Positions 36,566 through 46,373 of a stretch of DNA of 64,000 nt are shown here, piece by piece. Each line of letters begins with the position of its first letter. Positions within the stretch are counted from its first letter, which is position 1. The stretch covers positions 240,205-304,204 of the forward strand of contig NZ_JAGFNZ010000004.1 of the NCBI RefSeq assembly GCF_019448085.1. The letters are read 5' to 3'. The notes under the pieces are model-generated. The model was not told where the DNA came from. It was given only the letters and a program-made list of their open reading frames with translations, and did no database searches. The stretch is from Caproiciproducens faecalis. GTDB taxonomy: Bacteria; Bacillota; Clostridia; Oscillospirales; Acutalibacteraceae. The position numbers were made by a program, and so were the translations under genes.

Positions 36566-37456
36566 ATGCCTGCTGCAATTACGCATTTTCTTCATGCGCA
36601 AAGAGTTCTGGAACACTTGCAAAAGACGGAAACAAATTTGGAATGGAATCCCGAGGCCTTCTTTTGGGGAGCTCAGGGGCCGGATTTTCTGTACTGCCAT
36701 CGTTATTTTCCCTGGCAAAAGGGGGAAAATCTGAGAACCTACGCCGAAAAGCTGCACCGGACAAACCCGTCGAAAATCCTTTCTTTAATGCGGGAATGCT
36801 ATCGTAAGCAGTCAAATAAGGAAATGACCCTGTCCTATATTGACGGTTTTCTTTGTCACTATTCTCTGGACAGAATCTGTCATCCCTTTGTTCAGTCGGG
36901 TGTTCTGGCGCTGCTTGCGCAGGACGCCACGCAGGGAGAAGAGATTCTTCACAATCAGATAGAATCCGCGCTCGATGTGATTCTGCTCCGGTATGAAAAG
37001 TCGGCACTGCCAACGGAATTTGACCTGAAGCAAACGGTTCCGAAGGACTGCAGTGTCCAGCTGCACATTGCGGATCTGTATGCGTATTTGCTGCACGGAT
37101 TATTCGGGGTTGAAGACGCGGGACTTCTCCTGTATCAGGCGACCAAGGACTGCCGCAAAGTATTCGGCCTTTTAAATGACCGTACTACTCTGAAACAGGC
37201 TTTGCTTGAGCGAAGAGAAAGAAACGGCAAACGGACGATTTCCTGCCACTTCCGCGGGATCAGTGAGGGCGATGACTGTGATTACGCCAATATCCTGCAT
37301 CAGGAGTGGAACTGGCCAGCTGACAGTGGAACCGCGCGTGATGACAGCTTTCTGGATCTCTATGAGGAATCCGTGAAGGATAGTATTCAACTGATCGGCG
37401 GCTTTTTACAAACAGACGACTACGATCAATTGACAGACAATATTTTCTTTATTTAA
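36566..37456 (+). CDS. Zinc-dependent phospholipase C-family protein, copy 1
   Basis: A 296-residue helical protein starting MPAAITHFLHAQRVLE, with the His/Asp-rich pattern of the zinc-dependent phospholipase C/S1-P1 nuclease fold: H7 near the N-terminus, GPDFLYCH around residues 37-44, and GFLCHYSLDRICHPFV around 92-107. There is no signal peptide, unlike secreted toxin-type phospholipases C, so the role is probably intracellular and unknown. ATG follows GAAGGTGGTTCTGAAACG. luxS starts 11 bases later. A smaller relative lies at 61712. Confidence 0.82.
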   Translation: MPAAITHFLHAQRVLEHLQKTETNLEWNPEAFFWGAQGPDFLYCHRYFPWQKGENLRTYAEKLHRTNPSKILSLMRECYRKQSNKEMTLSYIDGFLCHYSLDRICHPFVQSGVLALLAQDATQGEEILHNQIESALDVILLRYEKSALPTEFDLKQTVPKDCSVQLHIADLYAYLLHGLFGVEDAGLLLYQATKDCRKVFGLLNDRTTLKQALLERRERNGKRTISCHFRGISEGDDCDYANILHQEWNWPADSGTARDDSFLDLYEESVKDSIQLIGGFLQTDDYDQLTDNIFFI

Positions 37457-37467
37457 GGAGATTTATA

Positions 37468-37926
37468 ATGGAAAGAATCGCAAGCTTTTGTGTTGACCAT
37501 ACCAAACTGATGCCGGGGATTTACACTTCCCGTATAGACGGCGACATCGTAACCTATGATATCAGAATGAGAAGGGCGAATATTCCGCCTTTTCTGCCCA
37601 ACGCTTCCATGCATACCATTGAGCATCTGTTTGCGACTTTTGTACGCAACAGCGCATACAAAGACCATATCATTTATTTTGGACCGATGGGATGCCGTAC
37701 CGGCTTCTATTTTTTAACCAGAGCTCTGAGCCACCCAAGCGCGATTCAGCTGATGAAAGACGCCTTTGCCTTTATAGCGGATTTTGAAGGCGAAATTCCG
37801 GGTGCTGCGGCTGCAGAATGCGGAAATTACCTTGAGCACGATCTTGCCGGCGCAAAAAAAGAGGCTCAAGATTTTCTTACCGTTATTGCGGACTGGAACG
37901 AAGAAAAGCTCCGTTATTTAAGCTGA
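37468..37926 (+). CDS. luxS: S-ribosylhomocysteine lyase
   Basis: Splits S-ribosylhomocysteine into homocysteine and DPD, the precursor of autoinducer-2, in the activated methyl cycle. The 152 residues contain the metal ligands in HTIEHL (His-Thr-Ile-Glu-His) and the downstream cysteine in FGPMGCRTGFY. Size and motifs are typical. No Pfs nucleosidase gene is nearby. AAGGAG precedes the ATG. Confidence 0.97.
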   Translation: MERIASFCVDHTKLMPGIYTSRIDGDIVTYDIRMRRANIPPFLPNASMHTIEHLFATFVRNSAYKDHIIYFGPMGCRTGFYFLTRALSHPSAIQLMKDAFAFIADFEGEIPGAAAAECGNYLEHDLAGAKKEAQDFLTVIADWNEEKLRYLS

Positions 37927-37974
37927 ATTTTTATTTCCAAATTGTTGCATATTTGTTAATTTGGTGCCAACGGG

Positions 37975-38003
37975 TTGCAAAGTGGGCGAATTTGTTATAT
38001 GAT
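37975..38003 (+). promoter_or_regulatory. Probable promoter of the M23 peptidase gene
   Basis: TTGCAA at 37975-37980, 17-base spacer and TATGAT at 37998-38003; predicted start about 50 bases before the ATG. Confidence 0.5.
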
Positions 38004-38057
38004 TAAAAACGTATTACAAACTTGTAACAATTTATCAACCCGAAAGGATTTTGTTTC

Positions 38058-39770
38058 ATGCAGCTTCCAAAGCTAAAGAAAACAAAAAGTGCATGCAAAA
38101 CTTCCCCTCATGACCTATTGAATAAAACAGCGGATTATTTATATATTGTCGGCATACAGACGGTCAGGATTTTAAAGAGAGTCGGGCGCAGGCTTTCACG
38201 CTTTTTCAGACCGTTTACAAACCTCTGCAAATCAATCTATGCCGCTACCGTTGGCAAACGGATTGCCAACCTGAAGGAAGAATTTCAGTCTATCCGTGAA
38301 GGTTTTTCCATTGCCCGCACAAGAATCGCCCAAGCAAAAAAGCTGGGGTACGGACGGGTCATTAAGGAATACCTTGCCGTAACCGGAAAAAGCTTTGTCC
38401 GTCACAGGGGCTTTGTGTTTTCCGTTTTGAACATTGTTGCTCCCATTGGAGCGATTCTTCTTTTAGGCGCCACCGTGCGCTTCTGGACAGGATTGAATTA
38501 CGGCCTTGTACTTGCCTATGACGGGCAGCAGGTCGCTACCATTCAGGATGAAAAGACCTTTGAAGAGGCAAGCGAAATGGTGAGCCAGCGTATGGTTCAC
38601 GACACAGCCGACAGTGATATCAATCTTAACGTTACGCCGACGTTCCGGCTTGAAGTGGTCAACGCCAACAGCTTTATGGCGGTTAATTCCGTCTGCGATA
38701 AAATTATTCAGCAGTCAAACGGAATTATCGAAGAGGCCAGCGGTTTGTATGTAAACGGAGAACTGCTCGGCGCGGTGAAAAGCAGCGCAGATCTGCGCTA
38801 TATGCTGCAGAACCTTCTGAACAAGGCAAAGAGCGGTGATACGAGTGCCACGGCGGCTTTTTCACAGGATGTGGAGACTATCAACGGACTGTTTCCCACC
38901 ACGACCATCATGGCAACCGAGTCAATGGATAAATTGATTAACGGTACCTCTCAGGCCGCGGTAACCTATACCGTAAAGGATGGAGACACGGTTACTTCCA
39001 TTGCGAAAGCAAATCATACGACTATTTCTGAGTTGAACAAGATCAACAATAATCAGCTGGGGGACAACCTGATGCCGGGGGACTTAATTAACCTGGAGGT
39101 TGCGGTTCCAATGCTGAACGTTCAGCTGATTAAAAATCTAACATATGAGGTTCCGCTCTCCTATAAAACGGTCACGATTAAAGACGATTCCCAATACACC
39201 GATTACTCTAAGGTGAAAACCGCGGGGGTAAACGGAAAGCAGAAATGCGTTGATAAGGTGTACTATGTAAACGGTGTGGAGCAGAAACGCGATATCATCA
39301 GCAGAACCGTTCTTGTTGCTTCAACGGATAAAGTTGTTGTTACCGGAACAAAAAAGCGCCCGAAATACAGTGGCTCCGGCGTTAGCAGCGGCAGCCTGAT
39401 GTGGCCTGTTCCGTCCCTTCGTACGATTACCACCTATTTTACATGGCGCTGGGGCAGTTTCCATACGGGTATCGATATTTCCGGAGGAAGCGCCTATGGA
39501 AAAACAATTGTTGCCGCAGACGGCGGTACTGTGGTATCGGCGGGTTGGAGCAACGGCTACGGTTACTGTGTAAAAATCAATCATGGCGGCGGCATTCAGA
39601 CGCTTTACGGCCATGCCAGCAAGATTTTGGTTTCCTCCGGTCAGAGGGTTTCCAAAGGGCAGGCGATTGCCCTCGTTGGCAGCACCGGAAATTCTACCGG
39701 ACCTCACTGTCACTTTGAAGTGATTAAAAACGGTACCAAGGTGAATCCTCTGAGTTACGTCAGCCGGTAG
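38058..39770 (+). CDS. Membrane-anchored M23 peptidase with LysM and G5 domains
   Basis: A 570-residue cell-wall protein. A basic cytoplasmic region (1-115) leads to one membrane segment (about 118-142); then an extracytoplasmic stalk, a LysM peptidoglycan-binding domain (about 312-355, VTYTVKDGDTVTSIAKANH), a G5 domain (about 370-435) and a C-terminal M23 metallopeptidase (about 460-570) with zinc ligands in HTGIDIS and GPHCHFEV. The catalytic HxH (HCH) is intact, so it is probably an active endopeptidase that cleaves peptide cross-links. The order LysM-G5-M23 is common in Clostridia. A strong terminator follows. Confidence 0.92.
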   Translation: MQLPKLKKTKSACKTSPHDLLNKTADYLYIVGIQTVRILKRVGRRLSRFFRPFTNLCKSIYAATVGKRIANLKEEFQSIREGFSIARTRIAQAKKLGYGRVIKEYLAVTGKSFVRHRGFVFSVLNIVAPIGAILLLGATVRFWTGLNYGLVLAYDGQQVATIQDEKTFEEASEMVSQRMVHDTADSDINLNVTPTFRLEVVNANSFMAVNSVCDKIIQQSNGIIEEASGLYVNGELLGAVKSSADLRYMLQNLLNKAKSGDTSATAAFSQDVETINGLFPTTTIMATESMDKLINGTSQAAVTYTVKDGDTVTSIAKANHTTISELNKINNNQLGDNLMPGDLINLEVAVPMLNVQLIKNLTYEVPLSYKTVTIKDDSQYTDYSKVKTAGVNGKQKCVDKVYYVNGVEQKRDIISRTVLVASTDKVVVTGTKKRPKYSGSGVSSGSLMWPVPSLRTITTYFTWRWGSFHTGIDISGGSAYGKTIVAADGGTVVSAGWSNGYGYCVKINHGGGIQTLYGHASKILVSSGQRVSKGQAIALVGSTGNSTGPHCHFEVIKNGTKVNPLSYVSR

Positions 39771-39791
39771 CTTTTTCAAAGATACAGCAAG

Positions 39792-39828
39792 CGTTCTGCT
39801 TTCCAGGACGGAAAGCAGAGCGTTTTTT
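39792..39828 (+). terminator. Rho-independent terminator after the M23 peptidase
   Basis: CGTTCTGCTTTCC pairs with GGAAAGCAGAGCG (13 bp, one wobble; loop AGGAC), then six T residues. Confidence 0.93.
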
Positions 39829-39868
39829 AGTAATATTTACAAAAACAGTCTATTTGATTTGTTAGTTA

Positions 39869-39897
39869 TTGACTTTTCAATCATTGTGTATTATTAT
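39869..39897 (+). promoter_or_regulatory. Probable promoter of murA
   Basis: TTGACT at 39869-39874, 17-base spacer and TATTAT at 39892-39897. The resulting leader of about 165 bases is AT-rich with no obvious terminator hairpin. Confidence 0.5.
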
Positions 39898-40067
39898 CAT
39901 TTAGAGTGCAATGAAACAAACAATTGGCTATTTCTTCCTGCTTTTTTCGTATATTTTAGTTGATTACTTTCAAAATATTAACAACAATATATTCATCCGA
40001 AACGCTTAATATTTTGCGTAAAAATGTAATAATAGTATTGTTTAACTTTAGATTGGAGCGTGCCGCA

Positions 40068-41351
40068 TTGGACAAGTACGTTATTAAGGGTGGCAATCGT
40101 CTGACCGGTGAAGTCAGCATCAGCGGAGCGAAAAACGCTGCGATTGCAATCATTCCGGCAGCGATTTTAGCAGACGGTGTGTGCTGCATCGAAAATATTC
40201 CAAATATTACTGACGTAGCTTCCATTACAAGAATTTTGTATGATATGGGAGCTAAAATTCGCAATATCAATAAATCCACCATTGAAATTGACCCAAGACC
40301 CATCCATACCCATGTGGCTTCGTATGAACTGGCGCGGCATATACGCGGCTCTTATTATCTTTTAGGCGCTTTGCTTGGTCGCTTCAACCACGCGGTCGTC
40401 ACTATGCCGGGTGGCTGTGATTTCGGCGTTCGCCCAATAGATCAGCATCTGAAGGGTTTTGCTGCGCTTGGCGCGGCTTACAAACTGGAAGGCGGTATGG
40501 TGGATGTCTATACGCAGGCTTTAACAGGAGCCAATATTTACCTTGATGTTGTGTCCGTAGGCGCGACCGTAAATATTATGTTGGCTGCTGTAAAGGCAAA
40601 AGGGATGACAGTTATTGAAAATGCTGCAAAGGAACCCCATATTGTCGATCTTGCCAACTTCTTGAACTCAATGGGTGCCGATATCAGAGGCGCCGGAACC
40701 GACGTGATTAAAATCTACGGCGTTTCGCAGCTGTCGGGAACCACTTATTCGATTATTCCCGATCAGATTGAAGCGGGTACCTATATGGTTGCCGCCGCTG
40801 CAACCGGCGGTGATGTTCTTGTTAAAAACGTAATCCCCAAGCATTTGGAATCCATTTCCGCAAAGCTCGAGGAAATGGGGGTTCAGGTAGAAGAATTTGA
40901 TGACGCGGTGCGCGTAAGCAGAACGGGAACCTTGAATAAATGCAATATCAAGACGATGCCTCACCCAGGGTTTCCGACCGACATGCAGCCGCAGATTGCG
41001 GTGCTTCTCTCTATCGCGAGCGGAACGAGCATCATTAATGAAAGCGTCTGGGACAATCGTTTCCGTTATGTGGAAGAACTCAGAAGAATGGGCGCGCAGA
41101 TATCCGTAGACGGCAAACTTGCTGTCGTTGAAGGCGTGGATCATCTGAATGCGGCTCCTGTAAAGGCAACCGACTTGCGTGCCGGCGCGGCGATGCTGAT
41201 TGCCGCACTTGCTGCTTCGGGTACCACTCAGATAGAAGATATCAACCATATTGAGCGCGGTTACGAAAATGTTGAGCAGAAGCTTTTAAATTTAGGGGCG
41301 GATATTCAGCGAATTCATGTTCCTGAGCCGGCAGTGGCACAGGCAATCTGA
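40068..41351 (+). CDS. murA: UDP-N-acetylglucosamine 1-carboxyvinyltransferase
   Basis: First committed enzyme of peptidoglycan synthesis, transferring enolpyruvate to UDP-GlcNAc. From TTG 40068 (TGGAG nine bases upstream) the protein has 427 residues beginning MDKYVIKGGNRLTGEVSISGAKNAA, as expected. The catalytic cysteine, target of fosfomycin, is present in PGGCDFGVRPID. The 36-residue extension to 39960 has no site and is AT-rich leader. Followed by walJ-like and rlmH genes. Confidence 0.95.
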   Translation: MDKYVIKGGNRLTGEVSISGAKNAAIAIIPAAILADGVCCIENIPNITDVASITRILYDMGAKIRNINKSTIEIDPRPIHTHVASYELARHIRGSYYLLGALLGRFNHAVVTMPGGCDFGVRPIDQHLKGFAALGAAYKLEGGMVDVYTQALTGANIYLDVVSVGATVNIMLAAVKAKGMTVIENAAKEPHIVDLANFLNSMGADIRGAGTDVIKIYGVSQLSGTTYSIIPDQIEAGTYMVAAAATGGDVLVKNVIPKHLESISAKLEEMGVQVEEFDDAVRVSRTGTLNKCNIKTMPHPGFPTDMQPQIAVLLSIASGTSIINESVWDNRFRYVEELRRMGAQISVDGKLAVVEGVDHLNAAPVKATDLRAGAAMLIAALAASGTTQIEDINHIERGYENVEQKLLNLGADIQRIHVPEPAVAQAI

Positions 41352-41417
41352 ATATTTGGAACGATTTGAAGGGGATTGACATCGGTCTTTCCCTTTTCTT
41401 TATTTGGGGGTTCGTCA

Positions 41418-42212
41418 ATGGCAAGATTATGTCCGCTTTTCAGCGGCAGCAGCGGAAACAGTTATTACATAGGTTCTTCCTGCGCGGGCATTTTGATCGA
41501 TACGGGCAGAACGGCAAAGCAGCTCAACAATATGCTCGAAACCTGTGGGATAGGGATTGAGTCGGTGAAAGCGATTTTCATCACGCACGAACATATTGAC
41601 CATATCCGGGGACTGCGGGTACTGGCTTCCCGTAAGCATATACCGGTTTATACCTCGGCGGGAACCTTGCGCGCACTGGAGAATCTGGGGTGTGCCAACG
41701 GGACTTTTCAGGCGGACGTGATTGATGACAAGGGAATGGAATGCGCGGGTATGTTTATTCAGCCCTTCCGCACCTCCCACGACTGTGCGGAAAGCGTTGG
41801 GTATCGGATACAGACCCACGATGGTCGAACCGTCGGCTTTTCAACGGATTTAGGCTTTTTGTCCGGCACGGTGCACGACCATCTGGCGGGAGCGGATCTG
41901 GTGGTGCTGGAATCCAACCACGATGTCGGTATGCTGAAAAACGGACCTTATCCGTATCCGCTGAAAAAAAGGATTCTGTCCGACATGGGACATTTGTCCA
42001 ATCAGGCCTGTGCCGACGAGCTGACTGATCTTGCGCAGAAAGGCACCACTCGTTTTGTTCTGGCGCATTTAAGTTCGGAAAACAATACGCCGGAGCTCGC
42101 GTTTCAAACAGCCCTGTGTTCTCTTACCCTGGCGGGCTTGAAGGAAGAAATCGACTTTCAGCTTTCTGTGGCACCGAAAGAAAACATTGAGGGAAAAGGA
42201 ATTATTTTTTAG
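41418..42212 (+). CDS. MBL-fold metallo-hydrolase, WalJ/YycJ-like
   Basis: A 264-residue metallo-beta-lactamase-fold enzyme with the metal motif THEHIDH and the family N-terminus MARLCPLFSGSSGNSYYI. WalJ homologues link cell-wall regulation and DNA replication in Bacillus; exact substrate unknown. ATG 41418 follows GGGGGTTCGTCA; the TTG at 41376 is not supported. In many Firmicutes walJ lies close to rlmH, as here, but no WalR/WalK or HtrA gene is present. Confidence 0.9.
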   Translation: MARLCPLFSGSSGNSYYIGSSCAGILIDTGRTAKQLNNMLETCGIGIESVKAIFITHEHIDHIRGLRVLASRKHIPVYTSAGTLRALENLGCANGTFQADVIDDKGMECAGMFIQPFRTSHDCAESVGYRIQTHDGRTVGFSTDLGFLSGTVHDHLAGADLVVLESNHDVGMLKNGPYPYPLKKRILSDMGHLSNQACADELTDLAQKGTTRFVLAHLSSENNTPELAFQTALCSLTLAGLKEEIDFQLSVAPKENIEGKGIIF

Positions 42213-42220
42213 GTGGAATT

Positions 42221-42700
42221 ATGCTTACGGTCAATATCATTTGTATTGGAAAATTGAAGGAAGCCTATTGGAGGGACGCCTGCGCGGAGTACGAAAAAAG
42301 GCTGCGTGCGTTCTGTAATTTTTCGATTATTGAGCTTCCTGAATACAGGCTGCCGGACAACCCGTCAGCCGCTCAGATCAAGTCCGCACTGAAGGCTGAG
42401 GGTGAGGCTGCTTTTTCTGCTGTGGGGAATTCCGCTGTGTTCGTGCTGTGCATTGAAGGAAAAGAGCTTTCATCGGAGAAACTTTCGGAAAAAATCGATA
42501 TGCTCGCCGTAAACGGAACCAGCGCAATCAGCTTTGTGATCGGGAGCTCGTTCGGTCTGAGTGAAGACGTAAAACAAAATGCGGCTTTCCGGCTTTCCAT
42601 GTCACCTATGACTTTTCCTCATCAGCTGGCACGTGTAATGCTCTGCGAGCAGATTTACCGAGCTTTTCAGATCATCCACCACGGAAGGTACCATAAATAA
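42221..42700 (+). CDS. rlmH: 23S rRNA (pseudouridine-1915-N3)-methyltransferase
   Basis: SPOUT-class methyltransferase acting on helix 69 of 23S rRNA in the assembled ribosome. The 159 residues end in the conserved QIYRAFQIIHHGRYHK and contain the knot-forming FVIGSSFGLSEDV. Eight bases behind the WalJ-like gene. A bidirectional terminator follows. Confidence 0.96.
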   Translation: MLTVNIICIGKLKEAYWRDACAEYEKRLRAFCNFSIIELPEYRLPDNPSAAQIKSALKAEGEAAFSAVGNSAVFVLCIEGKELSSEKLSEKIDMLAVNGTSAISFVIGSSFGLSEDVKQNAAFRLSMSPMTFPHQLARVMLCEQIYRAFQIIHHGRYHK

Positions 42701-42745
42701 AGAAGTGCCGACAACCGGAATTGTTCCGGCCGTCGGCACTTCTTT
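42699..42745. terminator. Bidirectional terminator between rlmH and gdhA
   Basis: A perfect 14 bp stem (AAAGAAGTGCCGAC and GTCGGCACTTCTTT) encloses a second perfect 6 bp stem (CCGGAA/TTCCGG). The flanking A and T runs serve both converging genes. Confidence 0.93.
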
Positions 42746-42764
42746 GAAAGTAATGTATTTGTTA

Positions 42765-44108
<1,344 letters not shown>

Positions 44109-44117
44109 CTATACATA

Positions 44118-44157
44118 ATTGAGAAAGGTATTATTCGACTTAACAATACTTCTCAAT
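44118..44157 (-). promoter_or_regulatory. Long hairpin in the gdhA 5' leader
   Basis: ATTGAGAA/TTCTCAAT (8 bp) continues through a two-base bulge into GTATT/AATAC with a 12-base loop. It lies 22 bases upstream of the gdhA start in the transcribed leader or promoter area. With no T tract it is not a terminator; it may be an operator or an mRNA stabiliser. Confidence 0.5.
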
Positions 44158-44198
44158 TCAACAGTTTAGCACAGCAAAAGCCGGGAAACAATGATTTC

Positions 44199-44228
44199 TT
44201 TACATTTTTAATAAAAAAGACTTATAAT
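44199..44228 (+). promoter_or_regulatory. Upstream candidate promoter of glnA
   Basis: TTTACA at 44199-44204, 18-base spacer and perfect TATAAT at 44223-44228. If used, the glnA leader would be about 207 bases long, with room for antiterminator structures. Confidence 0.5.
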
Positions 44229-44330
44229 TTGCAGGATAAACGTATGGATTCTGCAAAAAGACGGAAAATAAGGTGGAACAATCGAAAATTTGTGCATTAA
44301 AATGAAAAGCTCCTTTCAATTCGAAAAGGA

Positions 44331-44359
44331 TTGACACTGCATACAGAATATAATAGAAT
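44331..44359 (+). promoter_or_regulatory. Downstream candidate promoter of glnA
   Basis: Perfect TTGACA at 44331-44336, 17-base spacer and TAGAAT at 44354-44359, giving a leader of about 75 bases that includes the hairpin at 44384. An inverted repeat abuts the -35 element. Confidence 0.65.
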
Positions 44360-44383
44360 ATATTTATTATCGAGATTATGTAG

Positions 44384-44427
44384 ACAAGGAGGTTCTGTAA
44401 AAGAGCACCCTTGTTATTTTTATTTTT
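44384..44427 (+). terminator. Terminator-like attenuator hairpin in the glnA leader
   Basis: ACAAGG/CCTTGT forms the outer stem, GTTCT/AGAGC an inner one; TATTTTTATTTTT follows. The structure lies 27-58 bases upstream of the glnA start and before its ribosome-binding site GGGAGG. Because an ANTAR-domain protein, the class that binds RNA to prevent such termination, is encoded directly after glnA, this is a candidate control point. Confidence 0.6.
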
Positions 44428-44441
44428 AGGGAGGTATCGAT

Positions 44442-45773
44442 TTGAGTAAATATACAAAGGACGACATCATCAGGATGATTGATGAGAACAATGTGAGATT
44501 TATTCGCATGCAGTTTACGGATATTTTAGGTACCTTGAAAAATGTGGCCATTACGACCAGCCAGATTGAAAAAGCGCTTGATAACAAGTGCATGTTCGAT
44601 GGTTCCTCCATTGAGGGGTTTGTCAGAATCGAAGAATCCGATATGTACCTCCGTCCGGATCTGGACTCTTTTACTATTCTTCCGTGGCACACGCAGCACG
44701 GCCGCGTTGCACGGCTGATCTGTGATATCTATAAACCGAACGGCGAGCCGTTTGAAGGGGATCCCCGCTATGTGCTGAAAAAAACGCTGAAAGAAGCAGC
44801 GGAGATGGGTTACACGTTCAACGTGGGTCCTGAGTGCGAGTTCTTTCTGTTCAACACAGATGAATTCGGGCACCCTACAACCGTTACCCATGACACAGCA
44901 GGATATTTTGATCTGGGACCGTCAGATCTGGGTGAAAGTGCCCGCCGCGACATCTGCCTTACTCTTGAGGAGATGGGATTTGAAATTGAAGCGTCGCACC
45001 ATGAGGTTGCCTTTGCGCAGCATGAAATTGATTTTAAATACAGCGAGGCAATGTCGGCGGCGGATAACATCCTGACATTTAAGATGGTCGTGAAATCCTG
45101 TGCGGACTCTCACGGACTTTGTGCAACCTTTATGCCAAAGCCGGTTTATGGCCGCTGTGGTTCCGGAATGCACACCAATATGTCCCTGTTTAAAGACGGC
45201 AAAAACGTGTTTTACGATCCGGAAAGCGAAACCGGGCTGAGCCATATTGCATATAATTTTATTGCGGGGATCTTAAAGCATATCAAGGGCATGTGCGCCA
45301 TTACCAATCCACTCGTCAACTCGTACAAAAGACTGGTTCCTGGTTTTGAAGCGCCCTGCAATATCGCGTGGACTTTAAGCAACCGCAGCGCGCTGATCCG
45401 TGTGCCCGCTTCCAGAGGGGAAAGCACGCGTGTAGAATTGCGCAACCCCGATCCTGCCTGCAACCCTTATCTGGAGTTTGCGGTGCTGCTCGCGGCCGGG
45501 CTGGACGGAATTAAAAATGATCTGATGCCGCCGGATGCGGTTGCGGCGAATATTTATGATTTTGACGTGGTGGAAAGAGCGGCCGCGGGAATTGAAGCAC
45601 TGCCTACAGACCTCAGCAATGCAGTCAGTGAAATGAAGGCCGACCCCTTTATTGAAAAGGTACTGGGGGATCATGTGTTTAACAAGTACACCGAAGCAAA
45701 AGAAAGAGAGTGGTATGATTTTTCCACTGCGGTTACCGAGTGGGAACTGGATCAGTATCTGAATAAATTCTGA
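44442..45773 (+). CDS. glnA: Glutamine synthetase, type I
   Basis: Makes glutamine from glutamate, ammonium and ATP. The 443 residues show the beta-grasp signature ([13 protein letters not shown]), the metal- and ATP-binding motifs [18 protein letters not shown] and [14 protein letters not shown], and the C-terminal [19 protein letters not shown]. Length matches the GSI-alpha group, which in Firmicutes is feedback-inhibited and not adenylylated. TTG start at 44442 after GGGAGGTATCGA. The ANTAR-domain gene follows 47 bases later and is probably co-transcribed. Confidence 0.97.
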   Translation: MSKYTKDDIIRMIDENNVRFIRMQFTDILGTLKNVAITTSQIEKALDNKCMFDGSSIEGFVRIEESDMYLRPDLDSFTILPWHTQHGRVARLICDIYKPNGEPFEGDPRYVLKKTLKEAAEMGYTFNVGPECEFFLFNTDEFGHPTTVTHDTAGYFDLGPSDLGESARRDICLTLEEMGFEIEASHHEVAFAQHEIDFKYSEAMSAADNILTFKMVVKSCADSHGLCATFMPKPVYGRCGSGMHTNMSLFKDGKNVFYDPESETGLSHIAYNFIAGILKHIKGMCAITNPLVNSYKRLVPGFEAPCNIAWTLSNRSALIRVPASRGESTRVELRNPDPACNPYLEFAVLLAAGLDGIKNDLMPPDAVAANIYDFDVVERAAAGIEALPTDLSNAVSEMKADPFIEKVLGDHVFNKYTEAKEREWYDFSTAVTEWELDQYLNKF

Positions 45774-45820
45774 TTTGCTAAATTGAAAACACCACATTCC
45801 TTTCTACGGAGTTGTTAAAG

Positions 45821-46363
45821 ATGAGCAGTATTCTTGTAGCGAATTCAAATGCGGATTACGCTAAAAAAATAGCGGCCGTACTCCGTACCGGCGGTTTGAA
45901 TGTCAGTGGTGTGTGTACAACCGGCTCGCAGGTAATCGATTTTGCAAACAGACATTATCATGGAGGCGTTGTGGTCTGCAGCGTTAAGCTGATGGATATG
46001 CCGGCGCTGAACCTGCCCGGAATGGTCGGTTCCAACTACGATTTCCTGTTTATTGTAAAATCGCAGCAAATGGATATTTCCGAGTCACTGTCCTGCGCCA
46101 GCTTAATTATGCCGATCAATCGGATGGATTTGATTTCTTCCGTAAATATGCTTCTGAATATTTCAGATTACAGCAGCCTGACCATAAAAAAGAAAATCGC
46201 CGGGGGTAACTTTGATGAAAAACAGGTGATTGAACAGGCGAAAAACATTCTGATTGAACGCAATAACTTTACAGAACCGCAGGCTCACCGTTTCATTCAA
46301 AAGAAAAGTATGGATGCGTGTAAGAAAATGATAGAAACCGCAATGATTATTCTGAATTTATAG
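45821..46363 (+). CDS. ANTAR-domain RNA-binding antiterminator with degenerate receiver
   Basis: A 180-residue protein. Residues 1-115 resemble a response-regulator receiver (SSILVANSNADYAKKI) but acidic-pocket and phospho-acceptor aspartates are not evident, so it may not be phosphorylated. Residues about 125-180 are an ANTAR domain (ILIERNNFTEPQAHRFIQKKSMD and the terminal helix), which binds paired RNA hairpins and blocks terminators. ATG 45821 follows ACGGAGTTGTTAAAG. Similar genes follow glnA in other Clostridia (NitR-like). It probably regulates glnA and other nitrogen genes at the leader hairpin. Confidence 0.88.
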   Translation: MSSILVANSNADYAKKIAAVLRTGGLNVSGVCTTGSQVIDFANRHYHGGVVVCSVKLMDMPALNLPGMVGSNYDFLFIVKSQQMDISESLSCASLIMPINRMDLISSVNMLLNISDYSSLTIKKKIAGGNFDEKQVIEQAKNILIERNNFTEPQAHRFIQKKSMDACKKMIETAMIILNL

Positions 46364-46373
46364 GAGGTGGATT

